This document shows positions 1 through 10,543 of a DNA stretch of 40,017 bases, one piece after another. The translations under genes and the position numbers were made by a program. The stretch lies in contig SMWE01000068.1 of assembly GCA_004357475.1 (NCBI GenBank), forward strand, positions 1 through 40,017. The letters run 5' to 3'. The notes beneath the pieces are model-generated. The model was not told where the DNA came from. It saw only the letters and a list, made by a program, of their open reading frames with translations, and searched no databases. Source of the stretch: Gammaproteobacteria bacterium (lineage in GTDB: Bacteria > Pseudomonadota > Gammaproteobacteria > Steroidobacterales > Woeseiaceae). Position 1 is the stretch's first letter. Every line of letters starts with the position of its first letter.

Positions 1-1
1 C

Positions 2-349
<348 letters not shown>

Positions 350-376
350 TCTCAGTGAGGTGATCACTCTAAAATC

Positions 377-442
377 GGGGTCAGAGCCCTTTTTCTGATT
401 AGCACATTAATACTGCCCGGCTGGAGAAAGGGCTCTGACCCC
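377..442. repeat. REPIN-like paired inverted repeat, GGGGTCAGAGCCC family, copy 1
   Basis: The left arm (GGGGTCAGAGCCCTTTTTC, 377-395) and the right arm (about 424-442) are near-perfect inverted copies separated by about 28 unrelated bases. The same arm recurs at 34766 in this window. I infer a non-autonomous element of the kind moved by REP-associated tyrosine transposases; no transposase is present here. The right arm followed by TTTT could also end katG transcription. It is the main content of the 184-base gap between katG and parE. Confidence 0.7.
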
Positions 443-461
443 TTTTGCACAATTCTCGTGC

Positions 462-490
462 TGTTACTCTTTTTTTATTCCGGCTAGAAT
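462..490 (+). promoter_or_regulatory. Possible sigma70 promoter for parE-parC
   Basis: TGTTAC (462-467), a 17-base spacer, then TAGAAT (485-490), about 43 bases before the parE ATG. The -10 is good and the -35 is weak. Assigned by eye only. Confidence 0.3.
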
Positions 491-533
491 CCAGCTCCGA
501 CACTTCTGCTTTCGCTTGGGGCAAAACAGGTAG

Positions 534-2420
534 ATGAGCAAACGTTACGATGCGGCCGACATCGAGGTCCTGCGTGGACTCGATCCTGTGCGGCGGCGGC
601 CGGGCATGTATACGGATACCTCACGGCCGAATCACATGGCGCACGAGGTGCTCGACAACAGCGTCGATGAGGCGCTTGCCGGCCACTGCAAAAAAATCGA
701 AGTCACGATCCACACTGATGGTTCCGTGGAAATCAGCGACGATGGCCGCGGCATGCCCGTCGACATCCATCCGAAAGAGAAAATTCCGGGGGTTGAGCTG
801 ATCCTGACGCGCCTGCATGCAGGCGCCAAATTCAATAAGGAAAACTATCAGTACTCCGGTGGTTTGCACGGTGTCGGCGTATCCGTTGTCAATGCACTTT
901 CGAAAAACCTCGAAGTCTGGATTCGCCGCGGTGGAATCGAATACAACATGAGTTTCGTTGGCGGAAAAAAGCGCGGAAAACTCGAAAAAGTCGGCAAAAT
1001 CGGCAAAGCCAACACGGGCACAACCATTCGCTTCTGGCCCGACAAGCAATATTTTGATACGGAAAAGATCTCTGTAAACCGGCTGAAGCATGTCCTGCGG
1101 GCGAAAGCCGTGCTGTGCCCGGGACTGACCGTGCGGCTGAAGGTCACCAAACCGAAGGAAAAGGTTGAGTGGTGTTATTCCGGGGGACTGGAGGAATACC
1201 TGCTCGAGGCGATGGAAAAGGTGGAGCATCTGCCGGCTGAACCATTTGCGGGCAGCATGAGCGGCAAGCACGAGGCAGTTGACTGGGCACTGGCCTGGCA
1301 AACGGAGCCCAGCCAGGTGGTCGTCGAAAGCTATGTAAATCTCGTGCCGACGCCGCAAGGCGGTACTCACGTCAATGGATTGCGCACTGGCCTGACTAAC
1401 GCCATGCGTGAGTTCTGCGAGTTCCGCAGCTTGCTGCCCCGGGGCATTTCGCTGGTGCCTGAGGACATCTGGGACGGGCTGAACTTCGTTCTCAGCGCCA
1501 AGCTCGAGGATCCGCAGTTTTCCGGGCAGACCAAGGAAAGACTGACTTCTCGCGAATCCGCGGCGTTTGTCGCGGGTGTATTAAAGGACAGCTTTGCCCT
1601 GTGGCTCAATCAGCACCCGGAAACCGGCGATACTATCGCTCAGCTGGCGATCGCAAAGGCACAGGCGCGGCTCAAAGAGGCAAAGAAAGTGGTCCGCAAG
1701 AAAATTGTCTCGGGCCCGGCCTTGCCCGGCAAACTTGCGGACTGTACCTCGCAGGAGCCCGAGCTTTGTGAGATTTTCCTGGTCGAGGGCGACTCGGCTG
1801 GTGGCTCCGCGAAACAGGCGAGAGACCGCATTACGCAGGCGATCATGCCGCTGCGGGGCAAGATACTGAATACCTGGGAAGTTGAATCAGCCGAGATCCT
1901 GGAATCACAGGAAGTACACGACATCACCGTCGCCTTAGGCGTCGACCCGGCGAGTCCCGACATCAGTAATCTTCGTTATCACAAGATTTGCATTCTGGCC
2001 GATGCGGATTCCGATGGCCTGCATATCGCAACCCTGCTTTGTGCGCTGTTCCTGCGTCACTTCCGTGAACTGGTGCTGGCGGGACATGTGTACATCGCGA
2101 TGCCGCCGTTATATCGCATCGACGCAGGCAAGGAAGTGTTCTATGCACTCGATGACAGCGAGCAGCAGGGCATCCTCGACCGTATCGACGCCGAAAAAAT
2201 CAAAGGCAAGGTGACAGTTACGCGCTTCAAGGGACTGGGCGAGATGAACCCGCAGCAGCTGCGCGAAACGACGATGAATCGCGATACGCGCCGTTTGGTG
2301 CAACTCACCGTCAAGCCCAGTGACAAGACGGATCAGCTCATGGACATGCTGCTGTCGAAGAAGCGCTCGGCGGACCGGCGCAAATGGCTCGAGACCAAGG
2401 GTAACCTGGCCGAGGTATGA
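534..2420 (+). CDS. parE: DNA topoisomerase IV subunit B (ParE)
   Basis: ParE is the ATPase subunit of topoisomerase IV, which decatenates daughter chromosomes. At 628 aa it matches the usual proteobacterial length of about 630. The GHKL ATP-binding fold is visible from [11 protein letters not shown] through DDGRGMP to [14 protein letters not shown]. The TOPRIM motifs EGDSAGGSA (about residue 417) and DADSDGLH (about 490) coordinate magnesium for DNA cleavage. [12 protein letters not shown] and the ending near [12 protein letters not shown] separate it from GyrB, which carries a long insertion absent here. No substitution is seen in the quinolone-relevant EGDSAGGSA stretch. The start ATGAGCAAACGT matches the family N-terminus. 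The stop overlaps parC by four bases (ATGA), so the two subunits are probably translationally coupled. Confidence 0.97.
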   Translation: MSKRYDAADIEVLRGLDPVRRRPGMYTDTSRPNHMAHEVLDNSVDEALAGHCKKIEVTIHTDGSVEISDDGRGMPVDIHPKEKIPGVELILTRLHAGAKFNKENYQYSGGLHGVGVSVVNALSKNLEVWIRRGGIEYNMSFVGGKKRGKLEKVGKIGKANTGTTIRFWPDKQYFDTEKISVNRLKHVLRAKAVLCPGLTVRLKVTKPKEKVEWCYSGGLEEYLLEAMEKVEHLPAEPFAGSMSGKHEAVDWALAWQTEPSQVVVESYVNLVPTPQGGTHVNGLRTGLTNAMREFCEFRSLLPRGISLVPEDIWDGLNFVLSAKLEDPQFSGQTKERLTSRESAAFVAGVLKDSFALWLNQHPETGDTIAQLAIAKAQARLKEAKKVVRKKIVSGPALPGKLADCTSQEPELCEIFLVEGDSAGGSAKQARDRITQAIMPLRGKILNTWEVESAEILESQEVHDITVALGVDPASPDISNLRYHKICILADADSDGLHIATLLCALFLRHFRELVLAGHVYIAMPPLYRIDAGKEVFYALDDSEQQGILDRIDAEKIKGKVTVTRFKGLGEMNPQQLRETTMNRDTRRLVQLTVKPSDKTDQLMDMLLSKKRSADRRKWLETKGNLAEV

Positions 2421-4690
2421 AGGACAACAAAATGCAAAATCAGCTGAACCTGGAAGGTGTAGAGCGGCTTGCGTTAAAGGATTTTGCCGAGAAGGCTTAT
2501 CTCGACTATTCGATGTATGTGATTCTCGATCGGGCCTTGCCACAAATCGGCGATGGTCTGAAGCCGGTGCAGCGGCGCATCATCTACGCGATGAGCGAAC
2601 TGGGCCTGTCAGCGGGACAGAAACCCAAGAAATCAGCACGCACCGTCGGCGATGTCATCGGCAAATTCCACCCGCATGGTGATTCGGCCTGCTATGAAGC
2701 CATGGTGCTGATGGCGCAGGACTTTTCCTATCGTTATGCGATCATCGACGGCCAGGGTAACTGGGGGTCGACCGATGATCCCAAGTCCTTCGCCGCGATG
2801 CGCTACACCGAATCACGGTTGAAGCCGTACGCAAGAACGCTGTTGTCCGAACTCGGGCAGGGCACGGTCGACTGGGCGCCAAATTTCGATGGCACGCTCG
2901 AAGAACCGGTCGTGTTGCCGGCGCGGTTGCCCAATTTATTGTTGAACGGTACGACCGGTATTGCGGTCGGCCTGTCCACCGATGTGCCGCCACACAACCT
3001 GCGTGAAGTGGCCAGCGCACTCGTACATTTGATCGACTGCCCGAAGGCGACTATCGCTGACATCATGAAGCACATCAAGGGTCCGGATTTCGCGACCGGC
3101 GGTGAGCTGGTGTCGCCACGGGCCGATATCCAACAGATTTACGTGACCGGCAACGGAACGTTGCGCTTGCGCGCAACCTACAGGCAGGAAAACGGTGACA
3201 TCGTGATTAACACGTTGCCCTACCAGATATCCGGCGGCAAGGTACTGGAGCAGATCGCGACGCAGATGCGCAACAAGAAGCTGCCGCTGGTCGAGGACCT
3301 GCGCGACGAGTCGGATCATGAAGAACCGATTCGCCTGGTCATTACGCCCAAGTCGAAGAACGTCGACGTTGACGAACTCATGTCGCACCTGTTCTCGACA
3401 ACGTCCCTCGAGCGAACGGTGCGCGTCAACATGAACATTGTCGCGCTGGACGGACGGCCGAAGACGTTCAACCTGATCGGCATCCTGTCGGAGTGGCTCA
3501 GGTTCCGGCGTGACACGGTCAAGCGCCGCCTGCGGCACCGGCTGCAGATTGTTTCAGACCGGCTGCACGTTCTCGACGGTCTGTTGATTGCGTATCTGAA
3601 TATCGACGAAGTCATCAGGCTCATTCGCAAGGAAGACAAGCCAAAGCCGGCCCTGATGAAGAAATTCAGGCTGTCCGATATTCAGGCCGAGGCGATCCTG
3701 AATCTTCGCCTGCGAAATCTTGCCAGGCTCGAAGAAGTGAAAATCAGGGACGAGCAGCAACAGCTCAATGAAGAACGCAAGGGTCTCGAGCAGATGCTGA
3801 AAAGTGCGTCACGGCTAAAGACCCTGATGAAAAACGAGATACTGGCCGACGCACAAGACTACGGCGACCAGCGGCGCACCCTGATCGTCGAGCGGGAAGC
3901 AGCACAGGCGATGGACGAGACGCAACTTGTCGCCAGCGAGCCGGTTACGGTCGTGCTATCGCAGCGCGGCTGGGCGCGGGCGGTGAAAGGCCACGATATC
4001 GGTCCTTTAGTGCTGAACTACAAGTCGGGCGACGGCTTTCTCGCTGCTGCCCACGGGCGCAGCAATCAGCTCGCGATGTTCATCGACAGTACCGGCCGCG
4101 TGTACAGCGTCATTGCGCAATCGCTGCCCTCTGCCCGCGGCCAGGGCGAACCGCTTTCCGGCAAGTTCAAGCCGCCTGACGGTGCCGAATTCTGCGGCAC
4201 CATGATTGGCGAACTTGTCCATCAATGGCTGCTGGCAAGCGATGCCGGCTATGGATTCATCGCGACACTCGAAGACCTCGTAACGCGCAACAAAGCCGGC
4301 AAGTCGATCTTGCGCGTGCCGCCCGGCGGCAGGGCCGTGGTGCCCTCGCCGGTACCCCCGGATACTGAGTGCCTGATCGCGGCAGTGTCGTCGATTGGAC
4401 GGCTATTGTGCTTCGAGATGGAAGAACTGCCGGAGCTGGCCAGGGGCAGGGGCTTGAAGCTCATCAATATCCCGACCAGAAAGTACAAGGCTGGCGAAGA
4501 ACAGCTGGTCGCGATGGCGGTCATTCCGGAAGGCGGTAATCTCCGGGTGCATACCGCCACGCGCATGATGACGATCAGGTGGGATGACCTGGATGACTAT
4601 TACGGCGAGCGTGCGTTACGCGGCAGCATGCTGCCGAAGGGATGGAGATCCGTTGTCCGCCTCGCAGCTGAATTGCCGGAACAGGACTAG
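2417..4690 (+). CDS. parC: DNA topoisomerase IV subunit A (ParC)
   Basis: ParC is the DNA-cleaving subunit of topoisomerase IV and partners ParE. At 757 aa it is close to the E. coli 752. The catalytic tyrosine is Y130 in [10 protein letters not shown]. The quinolone-determining stretch [12 protein letters not shown] keeps the susceptible-type Ser and Glu. The C-terminal half carries beta-pinwheel repeats, for example [13 protein letters not shown] and ASDAGYGF. The track start overlaps the parE stop as ATGA. A second in-frame ATG at 2432 (residue 6) has an AAGGA-like ribosome site at better spacing, so the protein may start there; the choice alters only five residues. The gene ends 12 bases from the convergent fimV-like gene, with no terminator hairpin recognised in between. 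Confidence 0.97.
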   Translation: MKDNKMQNQLNLEGVERLALKDFAEKAYLDYSMYVILDRALPQIGDGLKPVQRRIIYAMSELGLSAGQKPKKSARTVGDVIGKFHPHGDSACYEAMVLMAQDFSYRYAIIDGQGNWGSTDDPKSFAAMRYTESRLKPYARTLLSELGQGTVDWAPNFDGTLEEPVVLPARLPNLLLNGTTGIAVGLSTDVPPHNLREVASALVHLIDCPKATIADIMKHIKGPDFATGGELVSPRADIQQIYVTGNGTLRLRATYRQENGDIVINTLPYQISGGKVLEQIATQMRNKKLPLVEDLRDESDHEEPIRLVITPKSKNVDVDELMSHLFSTTSLERTVRVNMNIVALDGRPKTFNLIGILSEWLRFRRDTVKRRLRHRLQIVSDRLHVLDGLLIAYLNIDEVIRLIRKEDKPKPALMKKFRLSDIQAEAILNLRLRNLARLEEVKIRDEQQQLNEERKGLEQMLKSASRLKTLMKNEILADAQDYGDQRRTLIVEREAAQAMDETQLVASEPVTVVLSQRGWARAVKGHDIGPLVLNYKSGDGFLAAAHGRSNQLAMFIDSTGRVYSVIAQSLPSARGQGEPLSGKFKPPDGAEFCGTMIGELVHQWLLASDAGYGFIATLEDLVTRNKAGKSILRVPPGGRAVVPSPVPPDTECLIAAVSSIGRLLCFEMEELPELARGRGLKLINIPTRKYKAGEEQLVAMAVIPEGGNLRVHTATRMMTIRWDDLDDYYGERALRGSMLPKGWRSVVRLAAELPEQD

Positions 4691-4702
4691 CAGCCTGCAA
4701 GC

Positions 4703-6868
4703 TCAGGACGCTTTCGATTTTTTGGCAGCGCTGCGCCCGGACTCTATTTCGATCACGGTGTCGCTTTCTGAAGATGGCATTTCTACCGTCAGATCCGGAA
4801 TTACGCTGGCATCGTTGAAATCCTCGTTCTCCGCGCTGCCTGATTCTGGCAAGTTCGCCGTCAGTTCGGCTGTATTCTCCGTATCCAGTGAGGCTGGCAT
4901 CTCAGCCGTGTCGCTGCTGACATCCTCGTCGTCCATGCGTTCTGCCAGTGCCCGCGCAGCTTCTTCAATCTCCTGGTTGAGGGCCTGAGTCGCAGTCAGC
5001 TCGTCTTCGTAATCCTGTTCGAGAATCTGGTAGTCACCTTCCTTGTTCAGCGTTCGTTGTGTGTCGTCGCTGTCCGGGTCGGCGTCCGTATCTATCAGTA
5101 TGGCCTGCAAATCTTTCGTGGTCGAAGTGTTGTCGTCGAGGGCAAGCTGGGTGGCATCCACGATCATCGACATGTCGTAGTCTTCGTCGGCGACGTCATC
5201 GTCGTCTTCGTCATCGTCGGTCGGCAGTATCTCGCTTTCGAGAATCATCTCTCTCTTTTTCTCGCTGGGCGGAATGATGTCAGTGGGCAGCAGGTCCTCC
5301 TGCCTGGAGGCCTGCTCGGTAATTTCCAGATCAACGTGGTAGTCGTTGCCGTTGCTGGCCGAGAAGCCGTAGTCCTGGGCTACCTCCATTTCTCCACGGT
5401 CCTGCAGGCCGGTGCCGTCGTCGAGATCGGCATCGAGGGTAATTGCCCGGGAATTAAGGGTGTCGTCATCAAAGTTATAATCGAGGTCCGCTATAACCGG
5501 CCGCGGCGCAGGCTCATCGCCACGGCGTCGGGATGGGACTGACGGTGTGCTGACTGCAACGGATCCAAATCGATCCCGGAGCGCTCGGCCGAACATAAAC
5601 AGACCAAGCATCAGCGCCAAACCGGTGCCGCCAAGCCACATCAGCCATGACCATGCACCGCTGAAACCACCGTCGGCTGTTCCCGTGCTGACGATGGCAG
5701 GGGCTGGCTGGGCAATCCGCGGTGTCTCGATTGCAATGTCCGGAATGTCGACGATTTCGTCGGCGCCAACCGCTATAACGAACGGTGAATCCGTACCGAC
5801 GATGATATCGCCCGGTCGCATCTCAGGCACGGCATCTTCTTCAACCGTTGCTACCGCCGGTTCGGCAGCCTCTTCAAGCGTTGCTGCTACCGCCTCGGGA
5901 AACGGTGGAGCTGAAGTATCCGCAACCGCAACGCCGGAGTAGGCAGCGGCTGATCCGGGGTCTGAATTAACCGTGTTTGGCTGAACCGCGCTGCTGCTGT
6001 CTGCAGTGGCGACTGCGGTTGCACCCGTCAGGTCGGGAATAAGCAACCAGCTGCCGGCTTTCAGAAGATCCCGATCGTTGTTCAGGAACGCGTCGGGATT
6101 GACTGCAAAAATTGCGTCAACCGCCGGCCAGAGTGCGATGGATCGATTCTCAATCCGCGATGCTATCTGCGACAGCGAATCGCCTGCTTGTACCCGGTAG
6201 CGGCTGCTCGCCGCGATCGGGGTGTCGTCCCGCGGACGCACGCTGGCCGGAACGATCCGCGTCGCTTTTTGCACACTGACGATATCGGTTGCGGTTACCG
6301 ATGAAGTCTGCACAGGGATCAGCGGTGCCGCATCGGTACTGAGTGCCACGGGTTCACTTTCCCCAAGTGGCGCGGGATCGATCATCAATGTGTAATCACG
6401 CGCAAGGCGTGCCGTGTATGGACAATTGACCGACAGCTGCATCGCCAGGAGTGGCTCGCGTATCGGCGTACGGCCGTTCAGCACGATCACGCCGTCTGTA
6501 ATCGTGACTCGGGTGTTGCTGACGACCGGGATACCGTTCATGGCAATGCCGGGCTTCAGGAAAATGCAATAATCAAATAATTGCTCGTTCGGATTCAGCG
6601 CATAGGCGATGCTCGCACGCAACGGCTGACCGAGGGCCGAATCGACCCTGATTTGACCAAGTTCAAGCGCCGACGCCGGCGCGACGGCAAGCCCGCAGGC
6701 GCCGCTAACAGCGACCAGTGCAGGCAAAATCTGCATGTTTGTCTTGCGCTTCGCAGTACTCAATTTCCTGTTCTTGTGTTTGCGTGTATTTGGTGCTTTC
6801 ACAGGCCGATACCCCGGTAATCCAGATTGCGTGATCCTTACGCTCGGTTTGCGCCCCAAATCAAACAT
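4703..6868 (-). CDS. Short FimV-like (FimV/HubP N-terminal family) inner-membrane protein
   Basis: The layout is a signal peptide, then a FimV N-terminal domain (LELGQIRVDSALGQPLRASI), then a LysM peptidoglycan-binding motif (YRVQAGDSLSQIASRIENRS, about residues 220-275), one membrane span (WSWLMWLGGTGLALMLGLFMF, about 402-425) and a very acidic cytoplasmic tail (DDDEDDDDVADEDYD). FimV/HubP proteins sit at cell poles and help assemble and position type IV pili and other machines. This copy lacks the TPR segment and C-terminal FimV domain that the full-length gene at 16212 has. The track start puts 44 residues before a good signal peptide; the ATG at 6736 (residue 45, MQILPALVAVSG) is a strong alternative. 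No clear ribosome site favours either. The upstream gap holds a perfect CRP/Vfr-type box, and the gene behind it is FimX-like, which supports a pilus or polarity role. The role is inferred. Confidence 0.8.
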   Translation of the reverse strand: MFDLGRKPSVRITQSGLPGYRPVKAPNTRKHKNRKLSTAKRKTNMQILPALVAVSGACGLAVAPASALELGQIRVDSALGQPLRASIAYALNPNEQLFDYCIFLKPGIAMNGIPVVSNTRVTITDGVIVLNGRTPIREPLLAMQLSVNCPYTARLARDYTLMIDPAPLGESEPVALSTDAAPLIPVQTSSVTATDIVSVQKATRIVPASVRPRDDTPIAASSRYRVQAGDSLSQIASRIENRSIALWPAVDAIFAVNPDAFLNNDRDLLKAGSWLLIPDLTGATAVATADSSSAVQPNTVNSDPGSAAAYSGVAVADTSAPPFPEAVAATLEEAAEPAVATVEEDAVPEMRPGDIIVGTDSPFVIAVGADEIVDIPDIAIETPRIAQPAPAIVSTGTADGGFSGAWSWLMWLGGTGLALMLGLFMFGRALRDRFGSVAVSTPSVPSRRRGDEPAPRPVIADLDYNFDDDTLNSRAITLDADLDDGTGLQDRGEMEVAQDYGFSASNGNDYHVDLEITEQASRQEDLLPTDIIPPSEKKREMILESEILPTDDDEDDDDVADEDYDMSMIVDATQLALDDNTSTTKDLQAILIDTDADPDSDDTQRTLNKEGDYQILEQDYEDELTATQALNQEIEEAARALAERMDDEDVSSDTAEMPASLDTENTAELTANLPESGSAENEDFNDASVIPDLTVEMPSSESDTVIEIESGRSAAKKSKAS

Positions 6869-6973
6869 GTACAGCGGGCGAGGTTCAGACTATGTGGCCC
6901 TGAAATGGCTGTAAACGTGCCTTTCCCATGTTTTGTAAATTGCTGCTCCAGGAGCCGCATTCAGGCCCAAAAA

Positions 6974-6989
6974 TGTGATATGGGTCACA
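6974..6989 (-). promoter_or_regulatory. CRP/Vfr-type operator (TGTGA-N6-TCACA)
   Basis: TGTGATATGGGTCACA has both perfect consensus half-sites of the cAMP receptor protein family. It lies about 105 bases upstream of the fimV-like 6868 start, and downstream of the fimX-like stop. A weak minus-strand promoter, TTTACA-N17-TAGTCT, can be read between this box and the gene. The box is symmetric, but the only gene reading away from it is the fimV-like one. In Pseudomonas the homologue Vfr controls type IV pilus genes, which fits the context. Confidence 0.6.
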
Positions 6990-7062
6990 GGTTCGTCTTT
7001 GATTGACTTAACGTAATTTTGGCCACAGCAAAGAGGTTTTTCGGGATCTGCGCAACAACGAT

Positions 7063-9162
7063 CTACTCGTTGCCGATAGCCTCGAGCGTCGTATGCACGA
7101 CTTTGGCGGATTCCTGCAGGACGACTTCGGGTTCGTGAACGTAATGGCCCTGCATAAAGTGTACGCCGAGCTGAAACAGCACCGCCATTTCGTTGGCATT
7201 TTCAACACGCTCAGCGATAGTTTCGATACTGCGCTGCTCGGCCGCCGCGGTTACCTTCCGTACACTCTCCTGCAAATTCATGTCTGTCGTCAGCGAATGC
7301 ATGAGTTCGCCGTCGATCTTGATGTAATTGGGTTCGAGAATATCGAGGATCTGGAAACGATTCTTGTCGATGCCATAGTGCTCAAGCGCAAATTCGATGC
7401 CAACCTTCTTAAACGCATCGACGGTCTTCTTGGTGTCCTTGATGTACTTGGCCGCTTCCTGTTCCGGGATTTGTACACACAGGTGTGATGGATTCAATTT
7501 GCGCTTTTCGAATTCCGATTGCATCCAATCGACAAGCGATGAGTCCACCATCGAGTGGTGCGACAGTTTGACAAAGACTTTTTCTGCTTTGTGTCTGGTG
7601 CAAAATTCGATCGATGCAGTAACCATCCAGCGATCGATTGTCTTCATGAGATTATTGCGTTCGGCCGCCGGCAGGAATTCTGATGGCAGGACAGCGGTAC
7701 CTTGCTCATCAATCATGCGCACCAGCATGTCGTACATCTTGTGCGCGTCACTTCGCAGGCCGGCAATCGGCAATTGCGCGAGCCGGAAGCGGTTGTCCAT
7801 GAGTGCAGCCTTGATGTGCCTGACCCAGATTGCATCGTATTTCTTAAGGCGTGTGCTTTCTTCACGGGATTCCCGGAGATAAACAGAATTTCCACCCTGG
7901 GACTTCGCATGGCTGTGTGCATCCACACACGCGCCAACCAGTTCCTCGAGATTTGCATAGACGCCGCTGACACCGACAACGCCGACAGTGCAGGTCAGCC
8001 TGACATCCTGGTCGCCGATCCTGAACGCATGTTTGCTGATGTGATCGACGAGTTGCTGTCCCCATACTTCCGCGTCTCGTATGTTGCCTCGTTCGAGCAG
8101 CGTCATAATGCCAGTGCCCTCGAAGCGGCCAGCGACATCCCGCGGGTGCATGCGTTTCCGAACTTCTTCTGCAAATTGCGCCAGAATTTCTTCAGTATCG
8201 AGAATGCCTACGTCAGCACGCACCTTCGAAAAATCGTCGGGCTTGATAAATGCGAGCGCGTGTAAGCCGGATTTTGGTTTGCGCTTGAGACGTTTCGTCA
8301 TGCGCTCCAGGAACTGGGCGCGATGAAAAAACAGTGTTGTCGGGTCACGTTTGAGAGCCTCGTGCGCCAGCATTGTAGGTTCTTCAACGGCAACTTTTCG
8401 GGGTGCGATGAGTATCTGTACATAGGGCCCGTCGTCGAAATCTGTCAGGCGAAAGTCGAGCTCCAGTGTTGCCGCATCGCCTTCACCGATGGTGGACTTT
8501 ACGACCAGTTTTTCGCCGGCCTGCCATTTCCCCTTGGTCGTGGCGATGATGGCGCCCTTGATCGCCGCCTGGCTTTCGCCGAGGAAATTGTCCATGAGTG
8601 GCAGCCCGATGGCTTCCGCTTTTTCCTCTGCTTGAAACAACTCGACCCAGGATTTGTTCACCTCAATGATGATCCCTTCCTGGATGTAGGCGATTGCACT
8701 CGGCGAGTTCTCCATGTAATCGTTCAGTTGCCGCCGATACTCGAATGCGGAATTCATTGTTGAATCAAGTGCCCGTTCGACGCGATACGCGCGCAGCTCC
8801 CGGCCGACCACAACCTGCAATCGTGCTTTGTTGTCGATCGACACGAGATCGCAGGCGCCGTCATTCATCGCCTTCAGGATGGTGTTTTCATCGGCCGTGG
8901 TCTTGAGAGCCAGCAATGGTACTTCGGGGATGTATCTGTCTTTCTGCTTGATGACCTGGCGAATTGAGTCCGGATAGCGATCGTCATTCACGATAACGAG
9001 TTCGAATTGCTGTTGTTCCAGCGCTTCATCGAACTTGTCCGGGTTTTCAACCCAATGGCAATGTGCGGCGTGTCCGGCATCCCGAAGCGCCCCGTTCACG
9101 AGCTCGACATCGTCCTGAATCTGGGTCAGAACGGCGATCGCTATACTCTGTCGCTCGTTCAA
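7063..9162 (-). CDS. FimX-like protein: receiver-like, PAS, degenerate GGDEF and degenerate EAL domains
   Basis: Domain order and length (699 aa) resemble Pseudomonas FimX, a polar cyclic-di-GMP receptor needed for type IV pilus twitching. The N-terminal 120 residues look like a receiver fold, but Asn stands where the phosphorylated Asp is expected (ELVIVNDDRYPD). A PAS domain follows (NSPSAIAYIQEGIIIEVNKSWVELF). GGDEF is replaced by RFEGTG, and the EAL signature by YDM (YDMLVRMIDEQG). The usual DDFGTG metal motif is EHYGID and AEGVE is AERVE, so neither synthesis nor hydrolysis is expected; a binding or scaffold role is inferred. I chose the TTG at 9162 because AAGGAAAG lies just upstream and the protein then begins directly with the receiver fold. 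The ORF track extends to a GTG at 9243. Only a CRP-box gap separates it from the FimV-like gene, also on the minus strand. Confidence 0.8.
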   Translation of the reverse strand: MNERQSIAIAVLTQIQDDVELVNGALRDAGHAAHCHWVENPDKFDEALEQQQFELVIVNDDRYPDSIRQVIKQKDRYIPEVPLLALKTTADENTILKAMNDGACDLVSIDNKARLQVVVGRELRAYRVERALDSTMNSAFEYRRQLNDYMENSPSAIAYIQEGIIIEVNKSWVELFQAEEKAEAIGLPLMDNFLGESQAAIKGAIIATTKGKWQAGEKLVVKSTIGEGDAATLELDFRLTDFDDGPYVQILIAPRKVAVEEPTMLAHEALKRDPTTLFFHRAQFLERMTKRLKRKPKSGLHALAFIKPDDFSKVRADVGILDTEEILAQFAEEVRKRMHPRDVAGRFEGTGIMTLLERGNIRDAEVWGQQLVDHISKHAFRIGDQDVRLTCTVGVVGVSGVYANLEELVGACVDAHSHAKSQGGNSVYLRESREESTRLKKYDAIWVRHIKAALMDNRFRLAQLPIAGLRSDAHKMYDMLVRMIDEQGTAVLPSEFLPAAERNNLMKTIDRWMVTASIEFCTRHKAEKVFVKLSHHSMVDSSLVDWMQSEFEKRKLNPSHLCVQIPEQEAAKYIKDTKKTVDAFKKVGIEFALEHYGIDKNRFQILDILEPNYIKIDGELMHSLTTDMNLQESVRKVTAAAEQRSIETIAERVENANEMAVLFQLGVHFMQGHYVHEPEVVLQESAKVVHTTLEAIGNE

Positions 9163-9505
9163 ATCTCTTTCCTTGGAAATGGCGCGGGCCCTGGTGTTTC
9201 CGGGGTTCTCAATAGAACAGAGAAGTCTATACAACACCGTCACACTAGTCCCTGACGCTGTATCAAAACCGTGACGGAAATCAAATAATCGGCAGCCTCG
9301 GTACGGGATCAGCAGTCAACATGGGGGATTCGCGCCTGGATCGATGGTATTGCTATTTGTTATCAAATGCTTATCGTGTACGTCCCTGGTGCGTGGCATC
9401 GCCACGCCAGGCTGGGTTATGTCAACAGCTTGCCATTAAAGTTCGGTTCCCGCAAAACTCATGGATTAATGACGCCCGGTTACAGTGCCGGTCAGTGGAA
9501 ATGAA
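9163..9505. other. Divergent intergenic region, fimX-like / efp, with a strong hairpin
   Basis: No gene is seen in these 343 bases. They must hold both divergent promoters. A possible plus-strand promoter is TTGCTA-N16-TATCGT (9350-9377), weak. At 9385-9411, CCTGG-T-GCGTGGC-ATC-GCCACGC-CAGG folds into a 7 bp stem extended by four more pairs. It has no T-run, so it reads as a leader structure for efp rather than a terminator. Confidence 0.4.
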
Positions 9506-10072
9506 ATGGCCAATTACAACAGCAACCAATTTCGCTCGGGACTTCGAATCATGATCGGCGGCGATCCTTGCGTGATCGTTGAAAACGAATTCGTAAAACC
9601 CGGCAAAGGCCAGGCATTCAATCGCGTCAAGATCAGAAATCTGAAGACCGGGAAAATCGTTGATAAAACGTTCAAGTCCGGCGACAGCGTCGAAGCTGCA
9701 GATGTCCTGGAAACGGATATGCAGTATTTATATGCTGATGGTGAGTTCTGGCATTTTATGCTCGAAGATACGTTTGAACAGTTTGCAGCGGACGAAAAAG
9801 CTGTCGGCGAAGCGAAGCAGTGGCTGAAAGAGCAGGACATCTGCCAGATTACGCTGTGGAACAACACGCCGATCCTGGTTACACCGCCGAATTTCGTCGA
9901 ACTCGAGATCATCGAAACGGATCCCGGCGTTCGCGGAGATACGGCCAGCGGCGGCGTCAAACCGGCGTCACTTTCGACAGGGGCAGTAGTCAAGGTGCCA
10001 TTGTTCGTTGAACAAGGCGAACTAATAAGGGTCGATACCCGAAGCGGTGAATATGTATCCCGGGTCAAATAA
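9506..10072 (+). CDS. efp: Elongation factor P
   Basis: EF-P binds between the P and E sites and rescues ribosomes stalled on polyproline. The true start is the ATG of [16 protein letters not shown], seven codons inside the track ORF; GGAAA lies a few bases upstream. The 188-residue protein has all three beta domains and ends in the family signature [15 protein letters not shown]-like sequence ([15 protein letters not shown]). Lys34 in the conserved KPGKGQA loop is the residue that EpmA modifies with beta-lysine in gammaproteobacteria. The matching epmA gene lies just downstream on the other strand, which supports the lysylated type rather than the rhamnosylated (Arg) type. The stop codon region overlaps that of msrC, which converges on it, by eight bases. 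Confidence 0.97.
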   Translation: MANYNSNQFRSGLRIMIGGDPCVIVENEFVKPGKGQAFNRVKIRNLKTGKIVDKTFKSGDSVEAADVLETDMQYLYADGEFWHFMLEDTFEQFAADEKAVGEAKQWLKEQDICQITLWNNTPILVTPPNFVELEIIETDPGVRGDTASGGVKPASLSTGAVVKVPLFVEQGELIRVDTRSGEYVSRVK

Positions 10073-10538
10073 ACTCGCCAGGGCCCGGGAGCAGGCTCTG
10101 CACAAAAGTTTCGCAGAGTAGTTCCACGCCTGACTGATCCGCTTCGCTGAAACGTGACGGTTGCGGGCTGTCAATATCCAGCACGCCGATCAATTCTCCG
10201 TGAATCAGGAGCGGCACAACAACTTCGGATCTTGATTCCGGATCGCAAACAATATGCCCGGCGAATTCATGAACGTCGTCAACGCGTAGCGTCTCTCTCT
10301 TTTCGGCAGCGGTGCCGCATGCACCCTGACCGACCGGAATTCGCACGCATGCGGGCAAGCCCTGGAAAGGGCCCAATACAAGTTCCTTGCCGCGGAGCAC
10401 ATAGATGCCAAGCCAGTTGATTCCGGGTATGCCCGCATACAGCAGGCTGACGAAATTGGCAGAATTCGCGAGCGCGTCTTTTTGGCCGGCAAGCAGCGCA
10501 GCAAGTTGCTCATTCAATGACTGGTAATCGACGTGCAT
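10065..10538 (-). CDS. msrC: Free methionine-(R)-sulfoxide reductase (GAF domain)
   Basis: A single GAF domain of 157 residues. It reduces free L-methionine-(R)-sulfoxide using thioredoxin. Three cysteines at 64 (LPACVRI), 74 (GQGACGTAA) and 98 ([11 protein letters not shown]) have the same 10- and 24-residue spacing as Cys84, Cys94 and Cys118 of the E. coli enzyme. The last is the likely catalytic residue and the CDxxSRSE motif is intact. I took the ATG at 10538; the track begins three codons earlier at a TTG that overlaps the epmA stop. It is the last gene of the sco-psd-epmA-msrC run, and its end overlaps that of efp on the opposite strand by eight bases. Confidence 0.9.
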   Translation of the reverse strand: MHVDYQSLNEQLAALLAGQKDALANSANFVSLLYAGIPGINWLGIYVLRGKELVLGPFQGLPACVRIPVGQGACGTAAEKRETLRVDDVHEFAGHIVCDPESRSEVVVPLLIHGELIGVLDIDSPQPSRFSEADQSGVELLCETFVQSLLPGPGEFI

Positions 10539-10543
10539 GTTAC

